64,000 nt of DNA from Hyperoplus lanceolatus (GCA_026929865.2 CM049405.1:20819501-20883500), one strand, 5' to 3'; counted from the first letter of the stretch, positions 30,350 to 45,059 are shown. Made by a program: numbers and translations. The notes: generated by a model from the sequence alone, not told the origin.

Positions 30350-31746
30350 TTTGCATACAGTGACATGGTTGTGTGTGTGTGTGTGTGACCATGGCTGAGC
30401 TGAGCGGGGGCCAGCACTTCCATTAGCTCTGATTGAAACTGAGCCAGTGCAGATGAAATACATTCAGTTATGGTTTAGGGTCTTCTTCTGTACACACACA
30501 CACACACACACACACATACGCACACCATACGCACACAACTAACAGGCCAATGGTTATAGGCTGCAGCTCCACCAGACTGATGATGAATGACAAGATGCAG
30601 AAGAGATGGGAAAAGATGGAGAGAAAAGAAGCAGGGAAGAGAGACCGAGCGAGGGAGGAGGCAGTATTTCAGTCACACTTAGCAAACGGCTGTCATTGGT
30701 GAACCCAGATGCCCCATCACTCTCTAAACTGTGTCCTATCTCTACGGCTGCTAATAAAATAGACACTGGCCTGCTGCATCCATGCGTGTTCGTGTGTGGA
30801 TGTGTGTGTGTTTCATATGTATTAGGTTGTGTTAAAGGACCATGCATTAAGGCAGGGCTGTCATTTCAGAGTGAATGTGTACATTAGCTTCCATGGTGAA
30901 TGCACTACTGATTAATGTACAAAACACTGACAGTGAAAAATAACTGTTGGTCTTTAAAGAACAGCTGGCGCAGTCAAGTGCAAAACCTCCATTAGAGCTC
31001 ACAAATGGTCTACCATGAAAAGCTGCTAGATTTCATATTTCCCCCAGTCATTGGCAAATCAGAGCTTTTAAGGATTAAGAATGAGGACTATAGCTACCTA
31101 TACACAGCAGTTAAAAGAATGGCTAAACAAATTGTGTGACACAAGTGCAGGCCTTTGTATGTTGACATACAGTAATAACAAGTTGTGTTAAATACGCTGT
31201 TCTTTAATCCCAGTGCAAAATAGTCAGCCAGCTGCTTCTAGAAACACCTATCGCTGCGTCAGTAACATTAGTGACATATCCATTTCCACATTTTGTTCCT
31301 AATTTGAGATTCAAACTATAACATGGGAAAAATATGTGTATTTGATCTGTAATGAATTTACTATTCACAGTATAAGTGACAAAGTAATCTCAAAGCAATG
31401 GTACATTTATGGGCTGATATTAAATCCCATCTCACGATCAAGAATGGACTTTAAAACGAGTATGAACACAAAAAGGCCCAGATGCATTCAGTAAAATATA
31501 GGCTTTTGTCATTGATTGGAAATCAGCTAGCATGAACACAATGTGAGGCTGACAAATCTGCAACAGTGTATGCTTAAAGGCAGAAAATTCCTGAAAGTAC
31601 ACGAGTTAAGGTGACAACACAAACTTGTGTCAACCCCTATTGGCGAGGGAAACAAATTAGTGCAACTACAACGTGTGTACAGGATGTGGGAAATGTGCTG
31701 TCAGCATAAAGGAAGATGAGGGCAGGAGAGGGGACTGGGTGGGGAG

Positions 31747-31776
31747 GAGAAGGAGGAGGAGGAGGAGGAGGAGAGG
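31747..31776. repeat. (AGG)n purine tract
   Basis: About nine AGG/GGA units. It reads as poly-Pro in a minus-strand frame, which is an artefact. Confidence 0.85.
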
Positions 31777-34049
31777 AACTGTTGCAATCAAGGCTGATCG
31801 CTAAGTGCAGACGGATGCAGGTTGTGCCCGTGGTCCTTGATGAAGTGCTGTTCTCCTGCTGAGCCACCAAACTATTTATACACAACACACTGACAACCTA
31901 TGGGCATGGAAGAGAAAACCGCTACACGCACAACTCTCTCAAACTAATCAGTCCATCCCTCACTTCTGTCTTACTACCCACAGCGTTAAGTGTGAAACAA
32001 GGGCATACATTTACCGTACATAAAACCAAGACAGAGTTAGCCACCAAAACTGTTGACCGACTTTGGTAGTATACAGTATGTAGTCTTTTAACAAATACAA
32101 GGAAGGGTTTTCAAAAAAATATGACTTTGGTCTATTGTCCTATCTATATCTGACGTTTTGTGGTGGACCATAAATTCAAGTCTGAACGCTGAGATCAAAG
32201 GTCAACTGTGCAGTTTGGATTCATCAGATCAGAAGCCCAGCTGACACGATGCGACTTTGACATCATCAATAATAGACATGCACCTGGATGGGGCCGCTGC
32301 TGCTGCTGCTGCTTCTGTCACACTTGCTCTTGTACAAACACAAAACCAATGTAAAGCACTGTACATTCCCCTACAACAATGTTCACTAAATCTGTAGTCA
32401 AATCTCTGTGAGAAAGATATTTCATCAGGGGCCCAATTTTCTGTGCGATCACAAAGCAAGCATCGCAGTTGCTATACTCGCAATTGCAATGTTTTTGGTT
32501 AAATTCTAATTTAGTTTAGATACCTTTAAAACTAGCCTCAGCTGTACGTTATCTTTAATGCCAATTAACAAACATTAGCATGCTAACAAACTAAACTAAG
32601 ATGTTTAGAATTATACCCACTGAATCAGGTGAGAATTGTCATCGTGAACATGTTAACATTCTAACTACAACATTTAGCTTGCCTGTATTAACTGGTTTAT
32701 CTGCTACCACCGACATTTCCAGCACAGTACAACTCACAGTGCAAACAGAGCAGAGCATGTTCGGGGTTAAATTAATGTGTGATTTCGTACCAATAATGTC
32801 ATTCAGATGTCAGTTACAGTTCACGTGTTTGCACCTAGTCTTGGGAAATTAAATTAGTGCATCTGGTCTTAACCTCTTTTGGCCGAGATGCCTCTTTCTC
32901 AAGAGAACCTTATAGTGGCGGTGAATAGAGAGGGTCAAGTGTTGCAATTTAAACAATAATGGAGGCACCACAAGTTTGCAAATGAATCAATTAAAAATCC
33001 ACCCCTCGTGATTTATTATGAACCATCATAAAAAGCATTTTAAAAAAAAGAATTTATGTCACCACGTTCCATTAATGATATACAACCTCTGACCACTCTT
33101 TAGATTATGACACAGACATTATTAACTATTAACCTATTATGTAGAGCCACAACGATTAATAGCAGTTCAGAACATAATTATATATGCTGTCATCTTTCAG
33201 CAGTGTACGCTTTGGTCATTTAATTTAAAAAAAAAACAATGAAAAGAACGATTTGAGAGGTTCAATTCCCTCGTTAATACGTTAAAATGCCAAAGCTATA
33301 TGTTAAAATGTCAACCCTATTAATGGTACTGCCAGTCTGTGGAAGTAAAATGTCAGGAGGAAAACAAATACGAGACACAATGAATGAACTATAAACAAGA
33401 GGTGGGCCGGCATGAATGCACTGAAAGTAAAAGGTAACAATCTTATCTGAGATTTTCACTCAAACAAATGCAAATACATTTTTCTGCATTTTCTGGCAGA
33501 AGTAAGATGCTCCAAAGAATTAGTAATAGAGTTGTTCAGGAAGAAAAGAAAATATAAATCAAGGGCGAGAAATAAGGACTTGGTCATTCGTTCTATATAA
33601 GACATGACAGTATGACATACATTTTGCATTTGTCTATGCCAACTTGTTTTTTTGAAATAAATAATACATGTCCCGATTTATTGAGTTCAGTTGAGCCTAA
33701 ATCAAAAGGACGGTCCCTACACTGTCAAGTTGTTGTTTATTGGAGCAATAATATACGACTCCCTCAAAGGGGGCCCACTGAGAGGCTTCAATCACGCTGT
33801 ATGGGGTCAGTGACATAACAGCTCAACCCAAAGTCACCTTTCACTGATTGGGCAAGAGGTGGAGTGCAGGGGGATTGGAGGAGCTACTTCTTTATTGTCC
33901 CCTTCGCTTCGCAGTGTGTCCGCAGCTATACACTGACTGATTAATCTCAAGGGATGGCTGAGGCTGAACGGTCAAATATACACGTTAAATCATTAAGCAG
34001 TGGTTGTGTTGTGTCCTGTACGTGTGTTCAATGCACAGTAATGAATTTA

Positions 34050-34310
34050 GAGGAATAGTTTGACAATATTGAAAGTACCCTTGTTGTGTGTCTTTCTAAG
34101 ATTTAGATGAGAGGAAAGCATCTCAATATAATTAAACAAAAGAGATATAGTATATAGCCGGTTAATTAGTGAGCTTTAGAGGTGAGGATTAAAGTTGATT
34201 TAGTTAACTCTGGGCAGAGCCAGGCTAGTGTTTTTGTGTCTGTCTCTAAGCTAAGCAAAGTGGTTGATGGCTGTATAGCTTCATATTTACTAAAGTGAAA
34301 AACAGTATTC
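34050..34310. repeat. old dispersed repeat
   Basis: Begins GGAATAGTTTGACAAT and continues through CTAAGCTAAGCAAAG and GGCTGTATAGCTTCATATTTA. These blocks resemble a repeat often seen in fish genomes (GAATAGTTCGACATTTTGGG ... GCTAAGCTAA ... TAGCTTCATATTTA). It is diverged, and the classification is from recollection of the motif only. Confidence 0.4.
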
Positions 34311-34808
34311 ACCACATTGTCCAATTTCTGTAAAGCTAATTGGGACAGTTTTGGAGTTGTTTTTTTTCCAATTTCGGAGCGCCATCATAGAAGTTACTGC
34401 TGAGGCTGGCAGGAAATGAACTATATAGAGTTGTCTATTCCCTGTTTTTCATGCCGTGTGAAAAATTTAAACACATAAAACCTTTAGAACAATATAACAA
34501 ATGTGCATTTGACGCCATGCTTACGAGACAATATTTCACAGGAAGAGTTTGTCAGTGTTACACATTTACAGTTTTGGACCTGGCTCCAGGACTATAGATA
34601 TCACTTTATATCTGTAATAGAAAAAATACCTTTATCATTCTCAGTAATGCAGCAGAGGGAGACTCTGCAGAGACCCAGTGTTTGCATCTTGTAGAGACGT
34701 AAATCTTTTATCATTTATAGACACATTTGCAATGTCAAATGTACAAAACAAGTTATTTTCTAAACATAGTCAGTCCTAACCATTTCATAATTGAAATCGA
34801 AGAGATGA

Positions 34809-34810
<2 letters not shown>

Positions 34811-34845
<35 letters not shown>
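34811..34845. repeat. (GA)n microsatellite
   Basis: About 17 GA units. Confidence 0.95.
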
Positions 34846-36653
34846 CAGCAAATGTATGAGTGAACATGAATGTATGGCACCCTCCATGTCAGTTTGAAAT
34901 GTGTTAACCACTGAGACAAAAGCAGATCGAGATACAAAGAAAGAGAGAAAGCAAATGAGAAGGAGAGACGGACGAAGGGGTGTCTGTTGCTCCTCCTGAT
35001 AGACCCAGCCAGGCTATTCATTACTCCCTGAACGCCAGTCACTGTCAGTTATATTACTGCAAAGCCATCCCTGACTGACGGCCCCGAGTGGGGGGAGAAA
35101 AATGGCTGCAAAATACTGCTCCGTGCCCATGGGAAGAGAACAAGGGAGGGGCTGTGATGGATGGCTGTGTTTGACCCAGGCTGAGTGGAAGGCAGCGATG
35201 GCCCAGGCTCTGCCTCTTCTGCCCAGAGCATCCCAGCCTTGTCAGGATGAGAGGCATTTTGCTGAGCGGCTTCCGTCAGTGCTTCCATCACTCGTGTCAA
35301 AAAAACAGATGCTTTCCATATGCAGCGGATACAAAAAGTGAACCTCACGTGATGTGAATACTGAGGCACAGTTAGGCCGACCCCTGAGTTTGTGACAGGC
35401 CTGGTGTCAGCATGAGGGCAGATCCCACCTCCCCCTCCATGACAGTCACAACACAACATCGTGGAAGCATAAGACAGCACTGGGGTGATTTTATGACCCA
35501 TGTGGCATTTCACACTGGATAATGGAAAAAAAACAGAAAGCAACCATAACAGTTAGTTTTAGGCTGTCAGCTACACGATAGGCTGTGTGCAGCCACCGTG
35601 CCAAACTGTGTGCAGGTCTCTACAGTACACCGCTTCTTCCATCTTTCAATTCAAGGTCCTTGTGCTCAATTAAAAGGAAAGACATGCGACACATCCAAGC
35701 TACAACTTACCCTTTTAGCTTTTGTCAACAAACATATGTAAATGTTTATTTAAATCAACTTAATACATTTCAAAATAATGATAATCGGGGTGTGCAAACG
35801 TTTCCACTGAGAATTTTTTGATTACAAATCTATGGGTCAAATTCCTTGCGGTTTTGATTCTGATCTGATACCATATATTCAACTGAGTGAGATATTTTAC
35901 TTAGGTCGAGCTTAAGGTTATGAACATGCCGTTCCCATCCATATTGGTAGCAGTTGTGTTTTTTAACAGCTGATGCAGATAAGAGGAATGATCACATTTG
36001 GAAAGATGTCAACAAAGTTGGTTCATTGCACAAATCTTTATTATTTTATTGTTATTTCAATACTTACCGTATTTGCAGAATTGTGTGAAAACCTTAAAGG
36101 GCATTACACCTTTTTCACAGTACTAAAGTGTTGTACAATGTGTTTGTCATTGGCATATGCTTCTCCTAACAATATCCATGTGACGTGAACTCACTTCAAG
36201 TCACATATAATGTACTTTCATAATGGATCCAAATGTCAAAATGCATTGAAATGGTAGTCACATGTGTAACAAGAGCCTATTCAATGTATGGCCCTAACGA
36301 ATATGGCCTGAAGCTATATGGGCCGCAGTATTTATTTAGCCTATACCACTTCTCTATATTGGATTCTCCTTTAGATGCCTAGATGTAATGGCCTTCAAAC
36401 CAGATCTCTCAAAACAGGTCAAAGGTCTTAATTTGACCTTTATATCACTCAATTATAAATGGCACATGCTGGAGGCCCTCAGACATCAAGTCATGCACTG
36501 TTGGGTTAACACTCCAGGTAACACTGTAGGTGGCCAAATATACAATGATGTCACATTAGGCTATAAAGTGCATGGTAGTTGGTTCAGAGTATCCAGGAGT
36601 CTGTTGTTTGTTGTCAAATGTTGTCAGTTATAAATCTATCTTTCTATCTTGGC

Positions 36654-36797
<144 letters not shown>

Positions 36798-36919
36798 AAA
36801 GGGCGAGAAAATGTATGCTAACTGTGTAATATTTTTTTTCTTTTCTTTATCGAACAACAATTACAAACAAAGACTGTACATGTACAATAACAGGAACCAC
36901 GGTGTCCAAAAATCCTGTT

Positions 36920-37143
36920 CAACGTGTGACGTAAATCCCACTGACGTCACATGGTTGACGATTGCGGAAGCAAGTGGCAGCCTAGCCTGTTAGCTGTAAA
37001 CCAAAACAGAGGGGATGTATTCGTATTAAATCTCCAGGAACTCGGAAATTATCTCAGCTAACGCTTTAATTCGTTCGACTGACTTACCGGCATTATCTCT
37101 GTACTTATAAGAAAACTGAGAAGGAGCTAGAAATTCGACCAAG
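36920..37143 (+). promoter_or_regulatory. gcc2 promoter region with CRE-type sites
   Basis: Within about 220 bp upstream of the start codon are TGACGTAA (36927-36934), the full palindromic CRE TGACGTCA (36942-36949) and a half-site TGACG (36956-36960). CREB/ATF sites clustered near transcription starts are typical of housekeeping promoters. No TATA box is evident. The exact transcription start is not visible. Confidence 0.5.
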
Positions 37144-38984
37144 ATGGAGGTAAGTGTTCAGTGTCAAGGAATTTGCGTTAGCAAGCCAACTAGGTGATGT
37201 GTACATAGCGAAGCTTCGTCAAACTAGCTCAAAATAAAAAAAAATCTGCTGTTTGTAATAGCGTCGCTAAACTACTCGGGTATAATCTAGAGGGGACTTT
37301 GAAACATGGCTGATAACACAGGCTCAGTAACCCATTATGTGCTGTTTACTGACCTGACCTTATCACCTGAACTTGGTGTTTAAATGCTCTGAATATCGAA
37401 AAATGAATTACTCGGTGGTGCATAACATTACTCTAATAGCATGTCTCCTCACCGTATTTCACAAAAGTCAGTCGGTTGACACGGTTTTTCACTATGCTGA
37501 ATTCAAAAGTAGCTCCTCATGAATGTTTTTAAATATGTTCTAGCATCAGTTGACTTTGAAATATCTGCAGTCAAAGGAGAACAAAATAATTTTGTGTGAC
37601 AGAGTTAATATCTACCTAGTTTAATATGTCATGTCTTCTTTTTCCGTTCATTCAAAACAGGAACCTGGTGGTACTGTAGGAGAGGCTGCCTCTCCATCAC
37701 CAGCAGGTGCAGCCAAGTCTAAAGTAAGTCACATCAACAGTAAGAGCATATAAGCACATGTAATGATCACAGAGGCAGTAATGTGCTCTCCAATATGAAT
37801 CTAACCTTTTGTAAAAAGATAATGTGTATCTAATTTCTTTAATTTTTTTCTCAGCTGGACACACTGTCCAAAGAGGACCTTATCAAGTTTGCCAAGAAGC
37901 AGATGGCCACCATGCAGAAGATGAAGGGCAGATGTTCAGGTAGCTGTAAATGCTATAAAGGTGTGTGTTTGCTTTTTACTCTTTGGGCTCCTGTACAATT
38001 ATGTGACATCATTTTCCTTTCCAGAGTTGGAAAAAGAAGTTGGATCCCTCAAACAGCAACCCAGAAACAATAACGGCAGTTCAGATGACTCTGCTTTGAT
38101 ACAGGTTTGTGTGTTTTATCATTTGTTTGCCATGAATATCCTTCTGTTAAAGATGCTGCACTTAATTTTTGTGCTATATCATGTGAGTGATCTGGTTGTG
38201 TGTTTGTAATAGGAGCTGACGGAGAGGATGGACACCCTGTTACTGGAGAAAGCAGAAACTCAGCAAAGTCTTACACTATCCCGTAAAGATCTAGAGAAAA
38301 CTAAGCAGCAAGCCAAGGTGAAATACACCAAACAAACACTGAACGATTTGTAACACTTGTGAAATGGTTTTACTGAATTCTTCAGGTGTCCGACACATGG
38401 GAGTATTTCTGTAAATTTGTAAAGTTCCCTCGTTGATGCATGTAGTACCATAATAATAACATGGCACCTACACGACTGTCGTTTTGTGCAGGATGATCTA
38501 GCAGTCCTGCGAGGTGAGCTTGACCGTGTGATAGAAGATCACCAGAGCAAGATCCAGACCCTGGAGAGCAGCATGGAGGAATCCAACAACAAACACCATG
38601 AAGAAGTGTCTCGTTTCCAAAATCTGCTGAGAGAGCGAGAAGAACGTGACAGGGAGAGGGAGAGCGAGCGAGAGAGGGAGCGCACGGCAGATCAAGCCCG
38701 CGCTAAAGAGAGCGCAGAGGAGGTCAGACAGGGCTTGGAAGCTCAGCTGGAAAGACTCCGGGCCGAACTGGAAGCGATCCAGGAGCAAAAATCCCTGGGG
38801 GTGGCTGAGCTGCAGAGGGAGTTGACGAAAGGCCAGCAGGAGGTGGAGAACCTTCGGGAGGAGCTGGCCCAGAAGAGTCTTCAGCACGAGGAGGAGATGA
38901 GAGCTCTAGAAGAGGACTGTGAGATAGAGAGGGAGCGTCTGCTGCTGCTCCACGAAGAGCTGACCGAGCAACTCGCACTCAAAG
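37144..38984 (+). CDS. gcc2: gcc2 coding exons 1-6 (residues 1-277)
   Basis: Exons 37144-37149, 37661-37723, 37855-37939, 38025-38104, 38213-38317 and 38492-38984. They encode the conserved head: a Ser/Pro/Ala-rich start, then [32 protein letters not shown] and [14 protein letters not shown], each aligning with human GCC2. Exon 6 is mostly coiled coil with a highly charged Glu/Arg run around a [11 protein letters not shown] segment, a low-complexity stretch that probably varies in length between species. Exon 6 ends one base after a Lys codon (phase 1). The open frame that continues to 39094 past the donor is intronic. Confidence 0.93.
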
Positions 38985-41900
38985 GTATGACAGCAGCCAG
39001 ATCTGTGAGAGTGAAGGCTAGTCAGTGTTTGATAATAGGTGACCTTCACCTCTCTAGCAATAACACTGGGAAAGCACAGTATTTGACATCCTGAGGGCAA
39101 CCCGGTTCATCAGCTAGGATCTTTTTTGGGATCCTAGCTGAATTTTTTGGTTGTAACTACCGATTCATAAATTAAGTATAATTTTTTGTGATGAAGTAAT
39201 GAATTGTGAAATCGATGAATTGAAAGAAAAAAAAACACCCAATTTTTATTCATGCTAGAAGGACTCACAACTTATTGTGGGCTATAATTTAGGTGGTCAC
39301 CACACTTTTACAAAATGGTATTATGGACCTATTTTATTTTATTTTAAGCTGTGGCTTAAATACAACAATTCAAGTAACAAACAAATGAGTGTTGGACGAG
39401 TTGCCGATAATTAGTATTTAATATAAATTTCTAGTTACTTACTTACTTTTTGCATTATTTTTTTGTTATTTACGTTGATGCTTCAATTCTGCTATGCAAA
39501 CACATTATGATAGTGTTTCTTTTGCTCAATTATATCTACATTGGTCCCATTATCACTATGATGAAAATAAGTAGTAGAACTACAAAACAAAATATCCTTT
39601 CATTGGTTCATATATTAAGTCCAGGCATAGTTCTTCCCAGCCTACAGACTTCTTCCTTCGTTTGCAATGACCTCTGAAAATCTTTGACCTTTGACACCTG
39701 GCAAGGCATTACTAGTTACTACCTAAAGTTACCGGTAGTAACACATTACTCCCAAAACTGACTAGCATATATACTACGTGTGTGGACTTTCAAGTTAATG
39801 ACTCTATGAGGAAATTTAAACAACAGCTAACATTACACTTATTTATTTCCAGACAGCTACCTGCAGGATGTGCAAGAGGAAGACGAGGAACCAGGCCGTG
39901 GTTCCGGCATCGCCAAAATGCTGGCGCTGTCCAGCTGCAGTCAGGCCGAGTCCAGCCTCGGCGAGGGGGAGGAGACAGAGACGGGCTGCCTGAAAGTGGC
40001 CTTGGAGGAGCTCCAAGCCCAGAGAACCATGCTACAGGATGAGCTCACTCTGCTCCGTAACGTGAAGGGAGAGCTGCAGGCAGAGCTAGAGAGGGTCAGG
40101 GATGAGTTCCAGTTGGAGAGAGAAGAGCTGGAGTTCAAAATCAACGAATTGCAGTTTATCCGGGAGAGTGCTCCCAATGACCCCGCCGTGACCCTGAACC
40201 AACAAGAAGTCCAAGGAGAGCTCCAGCAGCGGAGCGAAGCCCAAGGCTTCAGAGAGAACGCCCTCCAGTGTCAATCCAATGAGTCAGCAACCGGTCCTGA
40301 GAACGATAACCCCTTGAATGCAGAGGAGCTGAGGGCCCAGTGTGAGGCCTTGACCACAGAGCGAGACTCTGCCCTGGCCGAGTGTCAACACGTGAGAGAC
40401 ATACTGCAAGGCGTGGAGACGGACCTGTGCGAGAAGACCAAAGATTTTGCTCTTAAGTGCCAAGCGATTAAAGAGCAGGGGGCTAATACCGTCCAGGAAT
40501 TCCAAGACAAGATCATAGAACTTAGCCAGGAGAGGATCGAGCTGTTGGACAGGGCCAGAGAGTTTACAGAGGAGAATAACGCTCTGATGAAGAACGTCCA
40601 AGACCTCGAGCAGAAGCTAGAAGGTGAGGACCAGAAACTGCAGTCCTCCGTAGAGGAACAAGCCACTTTGGCCCGCGAGCTGAAGCAGTCCGTGGAGGAG
40701 CTGACCAGGCAGAACGAGGAGATACTCTGCCAGCTGCAGACCAGGGAAAACACCACTGAAGAGCTGAAGGAGGTGGTCAACACGCTGACTGAAGAGCGGG
40801 ACCAAGTGCTCTCACAGCTTCAGCGCGGAGAAGAAGAAACGCAGAGGCTGAACGACGAGAGAGCGAAGGAAATGGAGACCCTGCTGGAAGACAAAGAGAA
40901 ACAGGTGATTTTGTGTCGGGAGGAGAAAGACAAGGAGTTGAAGAACCTGAGAAAAGAGAAGGAAAATGGAGTGCAACAATTCAAAGAGGAGAAGGACAAG
41001 ATGGAGGAAGAGTTGGAAAGAAGGAAGGAGACCGCTGCTGCTTTGGAGCTGACCATCGAAGAATTATCCGCGGAAAAAGCCGACCTCCATCGGAAATTGG
41101 AAGAGGCATCTTCTGGTCTCTCCGAAGCCCAGGGAACGAGTGACCTTCTGGGCTCCAGGCTGGCCGCCGTGGAGACCCAGCTGGAGCAGGAGACGGCAGC
41201 AAAGAAGGACCTGGAAGCCAAGTTGAATTCACTGGCGGAGGAGGAGGCAGAGCAGGATCGTACAGCCACCATACTCCGAGACTCCACCGATGAAGTTGTG
41301 GAGCTCAGAGCGCGCCTGGGCGAGCTAGATAAGGAGAGCGGCCTGTTGAGGGCTTCTCTGGAGGAGGCTCAAGGGGCAACGCAGCCAGATGAGCTCCGGG
41401 CTCGTATCGCAGACCTGGAACAGGAAAGGGACATGTTGAGAGCCAACCTGGACGAGGTGGTGAGGGACACGGAGGGGCTGCAGAGAGACCTGGAGGACAT
41501 GAAGGCAGCCAGCGAGAAGGTCAGTGAGGAGAACCACAGGCTGCAAGCTCAAGTGTCTCTCATGAGCCAAGTGGAGGAAGAAGAAGAAGAAAAAGAAGGG
41601 AAGGAGAAAAAGGGAATGCAGGGACAGATGGAGATTATGCAGAAAGAGCGAAGAGAGCTGGAAGACATGCTGAACGAGAAGGATTCACTCGTATCTCAGT
41701 TAAGGAGCGAGTTGGCTGCTCTCCAGGTAAGCGGTGCTCCTGGTGTGTCAGGTTTTTCTTAGAATAACCATACCGTTCACTTGAAACTTGAATATGAGCT
41801 TTTTTTTCTGCCTCTTTCCTTTGGAATATCCTTAATCAGACTTGATAAGCAAGTGAACTACCAAATATTTGCAGATTACAGCTTGATAAATGTACTTATT

Positions 41901-44900
41901 TTTTATTTTTCATTGTTTGAATGTCAGAGAACAATCAAGCGGTTTCTAGGCATTGTAAAGACTAATCCGCTCAGTTTCTTGACAATTTATCTTGTATATT
42001 CACTGATCGATCGAATTCAATGTTTCCTGAAAATCTTGAAATGTTTTCCTGAAAATCTTGAAATGTTGCAGTTGATATTTTCTGACAATTAGAGGAAGAT
42101 TAGAGTATCTTCCTGGAATGCACTTCTGATAAAACAAAGCAAATGCATGTTCATTTTTTTGGGGAGCATGTTTCTCTTATATAAATGAAAAGCATAATGC
42201 TTCCTCCCAAAAAAAGAAGGTATGTGTCTAATTGCCTCCTTTTTCCTCTGCCCCTGTCTCAGGACTCTGCTGCCCAGTCTGCTTCCTCTGAGGAAAACAC
42301 TGCTGGTGAGACCACAAAGAAAATAGGTATGGAGGGAACACTTGTCCACGTGACTGAGTGAAATAAACTTATACTTTAAACTGCAGGATATTGTATTGAA
42401 TGTATGGTCCTTCAATAACCAATGTAGATATAAGGATAGATGATTAAGCAAGAATGTAACTCAGACTCTGTTAATGCTGCTCCTGTAGCTTTGCTGGAGA
42501 AGGTACACAAAGAAAAGGACGAGAAGATGAACAAGATCAAGGCGGTTGCCATTAAAGCCAAGAAGGAGTTGGACATCAGTAAAAAAGAGGTAAAGCATGA
42601 CATTTCCTAACTGTAAATGTAGGTTTGATTACCCTTATTTAACAATATGAACATGGCAGAGGGAATACAAAATACTTTAGCTGTTACAGTGAATAAACAA
42701 TCACCAGCACACAGGGCAATCAATTATGATAATCACTTGTAAATTGCAGGAATTGTATGATATATTCTAAAGTAAAAAAAAAAAAAAGCTTTCATATTCT
42801 GCTCGCCTTAATCTGTGATTCATTTGATTTTCTTCCAGGTTGCAACCCTCAAGGAGGAAGTAGAGTCCCTGAAAGCAGCGAGGGAGAAAGTGACCAGCTC
42901 TATGAAAGATATCATCCATGGGGCAGAAGGCTACAAGGTAAGAGAAACTGCCAGAATATCCAGTTTGAGTTATTTAACTCTTCTGAGACACATTTAGTTG
43001 CTGTCAGGTGAAAACATCCGATCTACCAAACACTAACTATTCAGGAACCTTGGAAAACCATGCCATAATGCATGGCCGTATGTAATATTTCAGTTTCTCA
43101 ATTTGGCTACGGAATGACCACTCCCTGGTTACAGTGTTGTGCTCATAAAAAACATCTAATACATTAAGGAGGTTGTTCTGTCAAATGGTTGCTTTACAGT
43201 TTTGAATATGTGAGATGAATAACTAAAAACCTGCCTCAAAACAGCCAGTTTTAAATCCATCAATTTCTCCCACAGTACGACTTGTATAATTAAATCAAAT
43301 GTAATCGAAGTTAGATGGTATTTAGATACAAAATAGAAAAAACTGTGTGTTGGTCAAAATGTCCTCAATAACTCATCGAAAAATACCGAACCGTTGGTGT
43401 CACCGCATGTCCCTCATCTGATGGACAATTTTAATGATTGGATTATTATTTTTTTGATCGTTAAAACGTTTGGGCAATTTTCTGTATTAATATGTTCCTA
43501 ATTTGCAAGTAGAAGCAGGCTCACTCTGAAACGGACGCCTTGCGTGGTGCTGCTCCCATAGGTCTTGATAAACAGCCCCCAGAATGCACCAGGCTTTACA
43601 ACTGGCTCCTTTAGGGAAGAAACTGCTCTGTTGTGTCTAATGAGAGTTTTGTCCCATATTCAAATGTAAATGCAGCTGCTGTCTGATATGCAAAGTTAAC
43701 CCGGCTTCTAGTAATGATTGAAAGTGTTTGTGTGTGTGTGTGTGTGTGTGTGTTTGTGTGTAGCACCTGCAGATAGATTACGACAGGCAGACAGAGCAAC
43801 TGGATAAGGAGAAAGAGAAGGTGGAGGCGGCGGAGAGACAGATCGCTGAGCTGACCAAACGACTCAGCAGTGCTGTCACACAGGTAACAAACATACACAC
43901 TCAATCACACACACACACACTCACACCCACACATTACCAGGAACAAACACACAAACTGCTCTCACCCTGCAGTAAATCTAAAGCCGTGCCACTTTGTTCG
44001 GCAGTACATCTATCCTATACTTCTTCTATAACTCAGTTTCCATGTGATTCACAGTGAGGCATTTTAACCAGCGACACTTTACCCAGCTGTGCTCGACAGC
44101 TCCCGGGAACCCATAAAACGGCCCATCAGATGTGACTGGTAGAGCTAGGGAGACATTTTGTTTATATATACACTCCCCTCCCCAAGCTCATAACTGTTTC
44201 TTTCCAATGAGAGAACAAGAGGCTGGTAAATTGAGCGGAGTATAGCTTCCATCTGCTGGATGCCAGAGCAACGCTATTTTCTTAGACACTGGGTTTATTG
44301 TAGTGTGTGCTCAGGGCTCTCTTGGGAGGACCAGGCAAAATGAAAGCTAGTCAGAAATCTAAGAGTACGTCTGGACATCTCTGTTTACCAATCATAGTTT
44401 TAGTGTTTGGCTTTGACAGACGATGAAAAGTGTTTGCTGTTGCTGCTGCTGCTGGTTCAGTGTTCCTTGCAGAGAAAGTCCTCAGAGCCTGCTGCTGTCA
44501 GTCTTGCATGGATGACTTTTAAATGTGTCACGTGTGCTCCACGCAGGTTTGGTGCATTCCCCCCCACTTTATAGTAGGAATTTAAAAAGTACAAGTGGGT
44601 ATTGTGGGGTTTTTCTTGTAATCATGTTGTCTTTGTTAAAGGGAGCTCAATAGCCTTCCCCGTTTTGGTTAAAGGTTAAATAAAGTACATAAAAAGATCA
44701 TATAATATCAAAACTCTCAAAATAACAGTAACACATAGGGTAAAGGCACCTAAACTCCCTGATTTTGTAAAATAAAGTCTAGCTTAATACAAATAGCATT
44801 GTAGCTCATAATTAAAAACTTGCCTCAACAGGGGGCCCCCTTAGCTCAGTTGGTAGGGCGTCCCCGCGATGGGCCTCGGCCAGCAGCGGACCGGGGTTCA

Positions 44901-45059
44901 ATTCCAGCCCTTGTTCGTTCTCTGCATGTCACTCCCCTCTCTGCACCATTTCAACTGTCTCTACACTATCAATAAAGCATAAAAATGCAAAAAAAAAATC
45001 TTAAAAAAAAAAAATAATAATAATAATAATAACTTGCCTCAACAATGTAGTTCACTATA

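Noticed and set aside
32520..32700. Possible dispersed repeat rich in GCTAACA/CATGTTAACATT blocks
   Set aside because: It resembles a common fish repeat in wording, but I found no second copy in the window to support it.
38985..39094. Extension of the gcc2 exon 6 frame past 38984
   Set aside because: The donor AAAG/GTATGA and the phase match to exon 7 (completing GAC) show that this part is intronic.
40385..41287. Ser/Leu-rich minus-strand frames over 100 codons opposite gcc2 exon 7
   Set aside because: Shadows of a long GA-rich coding exon whose plus-strand frame aligns with human GCC2.
44831..44920. Functional tRNA genes at 44831 and 63383
   Set aside because: The A and B boxes are present, but the acceptor stem does not close, and a non-tRNA body plus A-rich tail follows. 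These are tRNA-derived SINEs.
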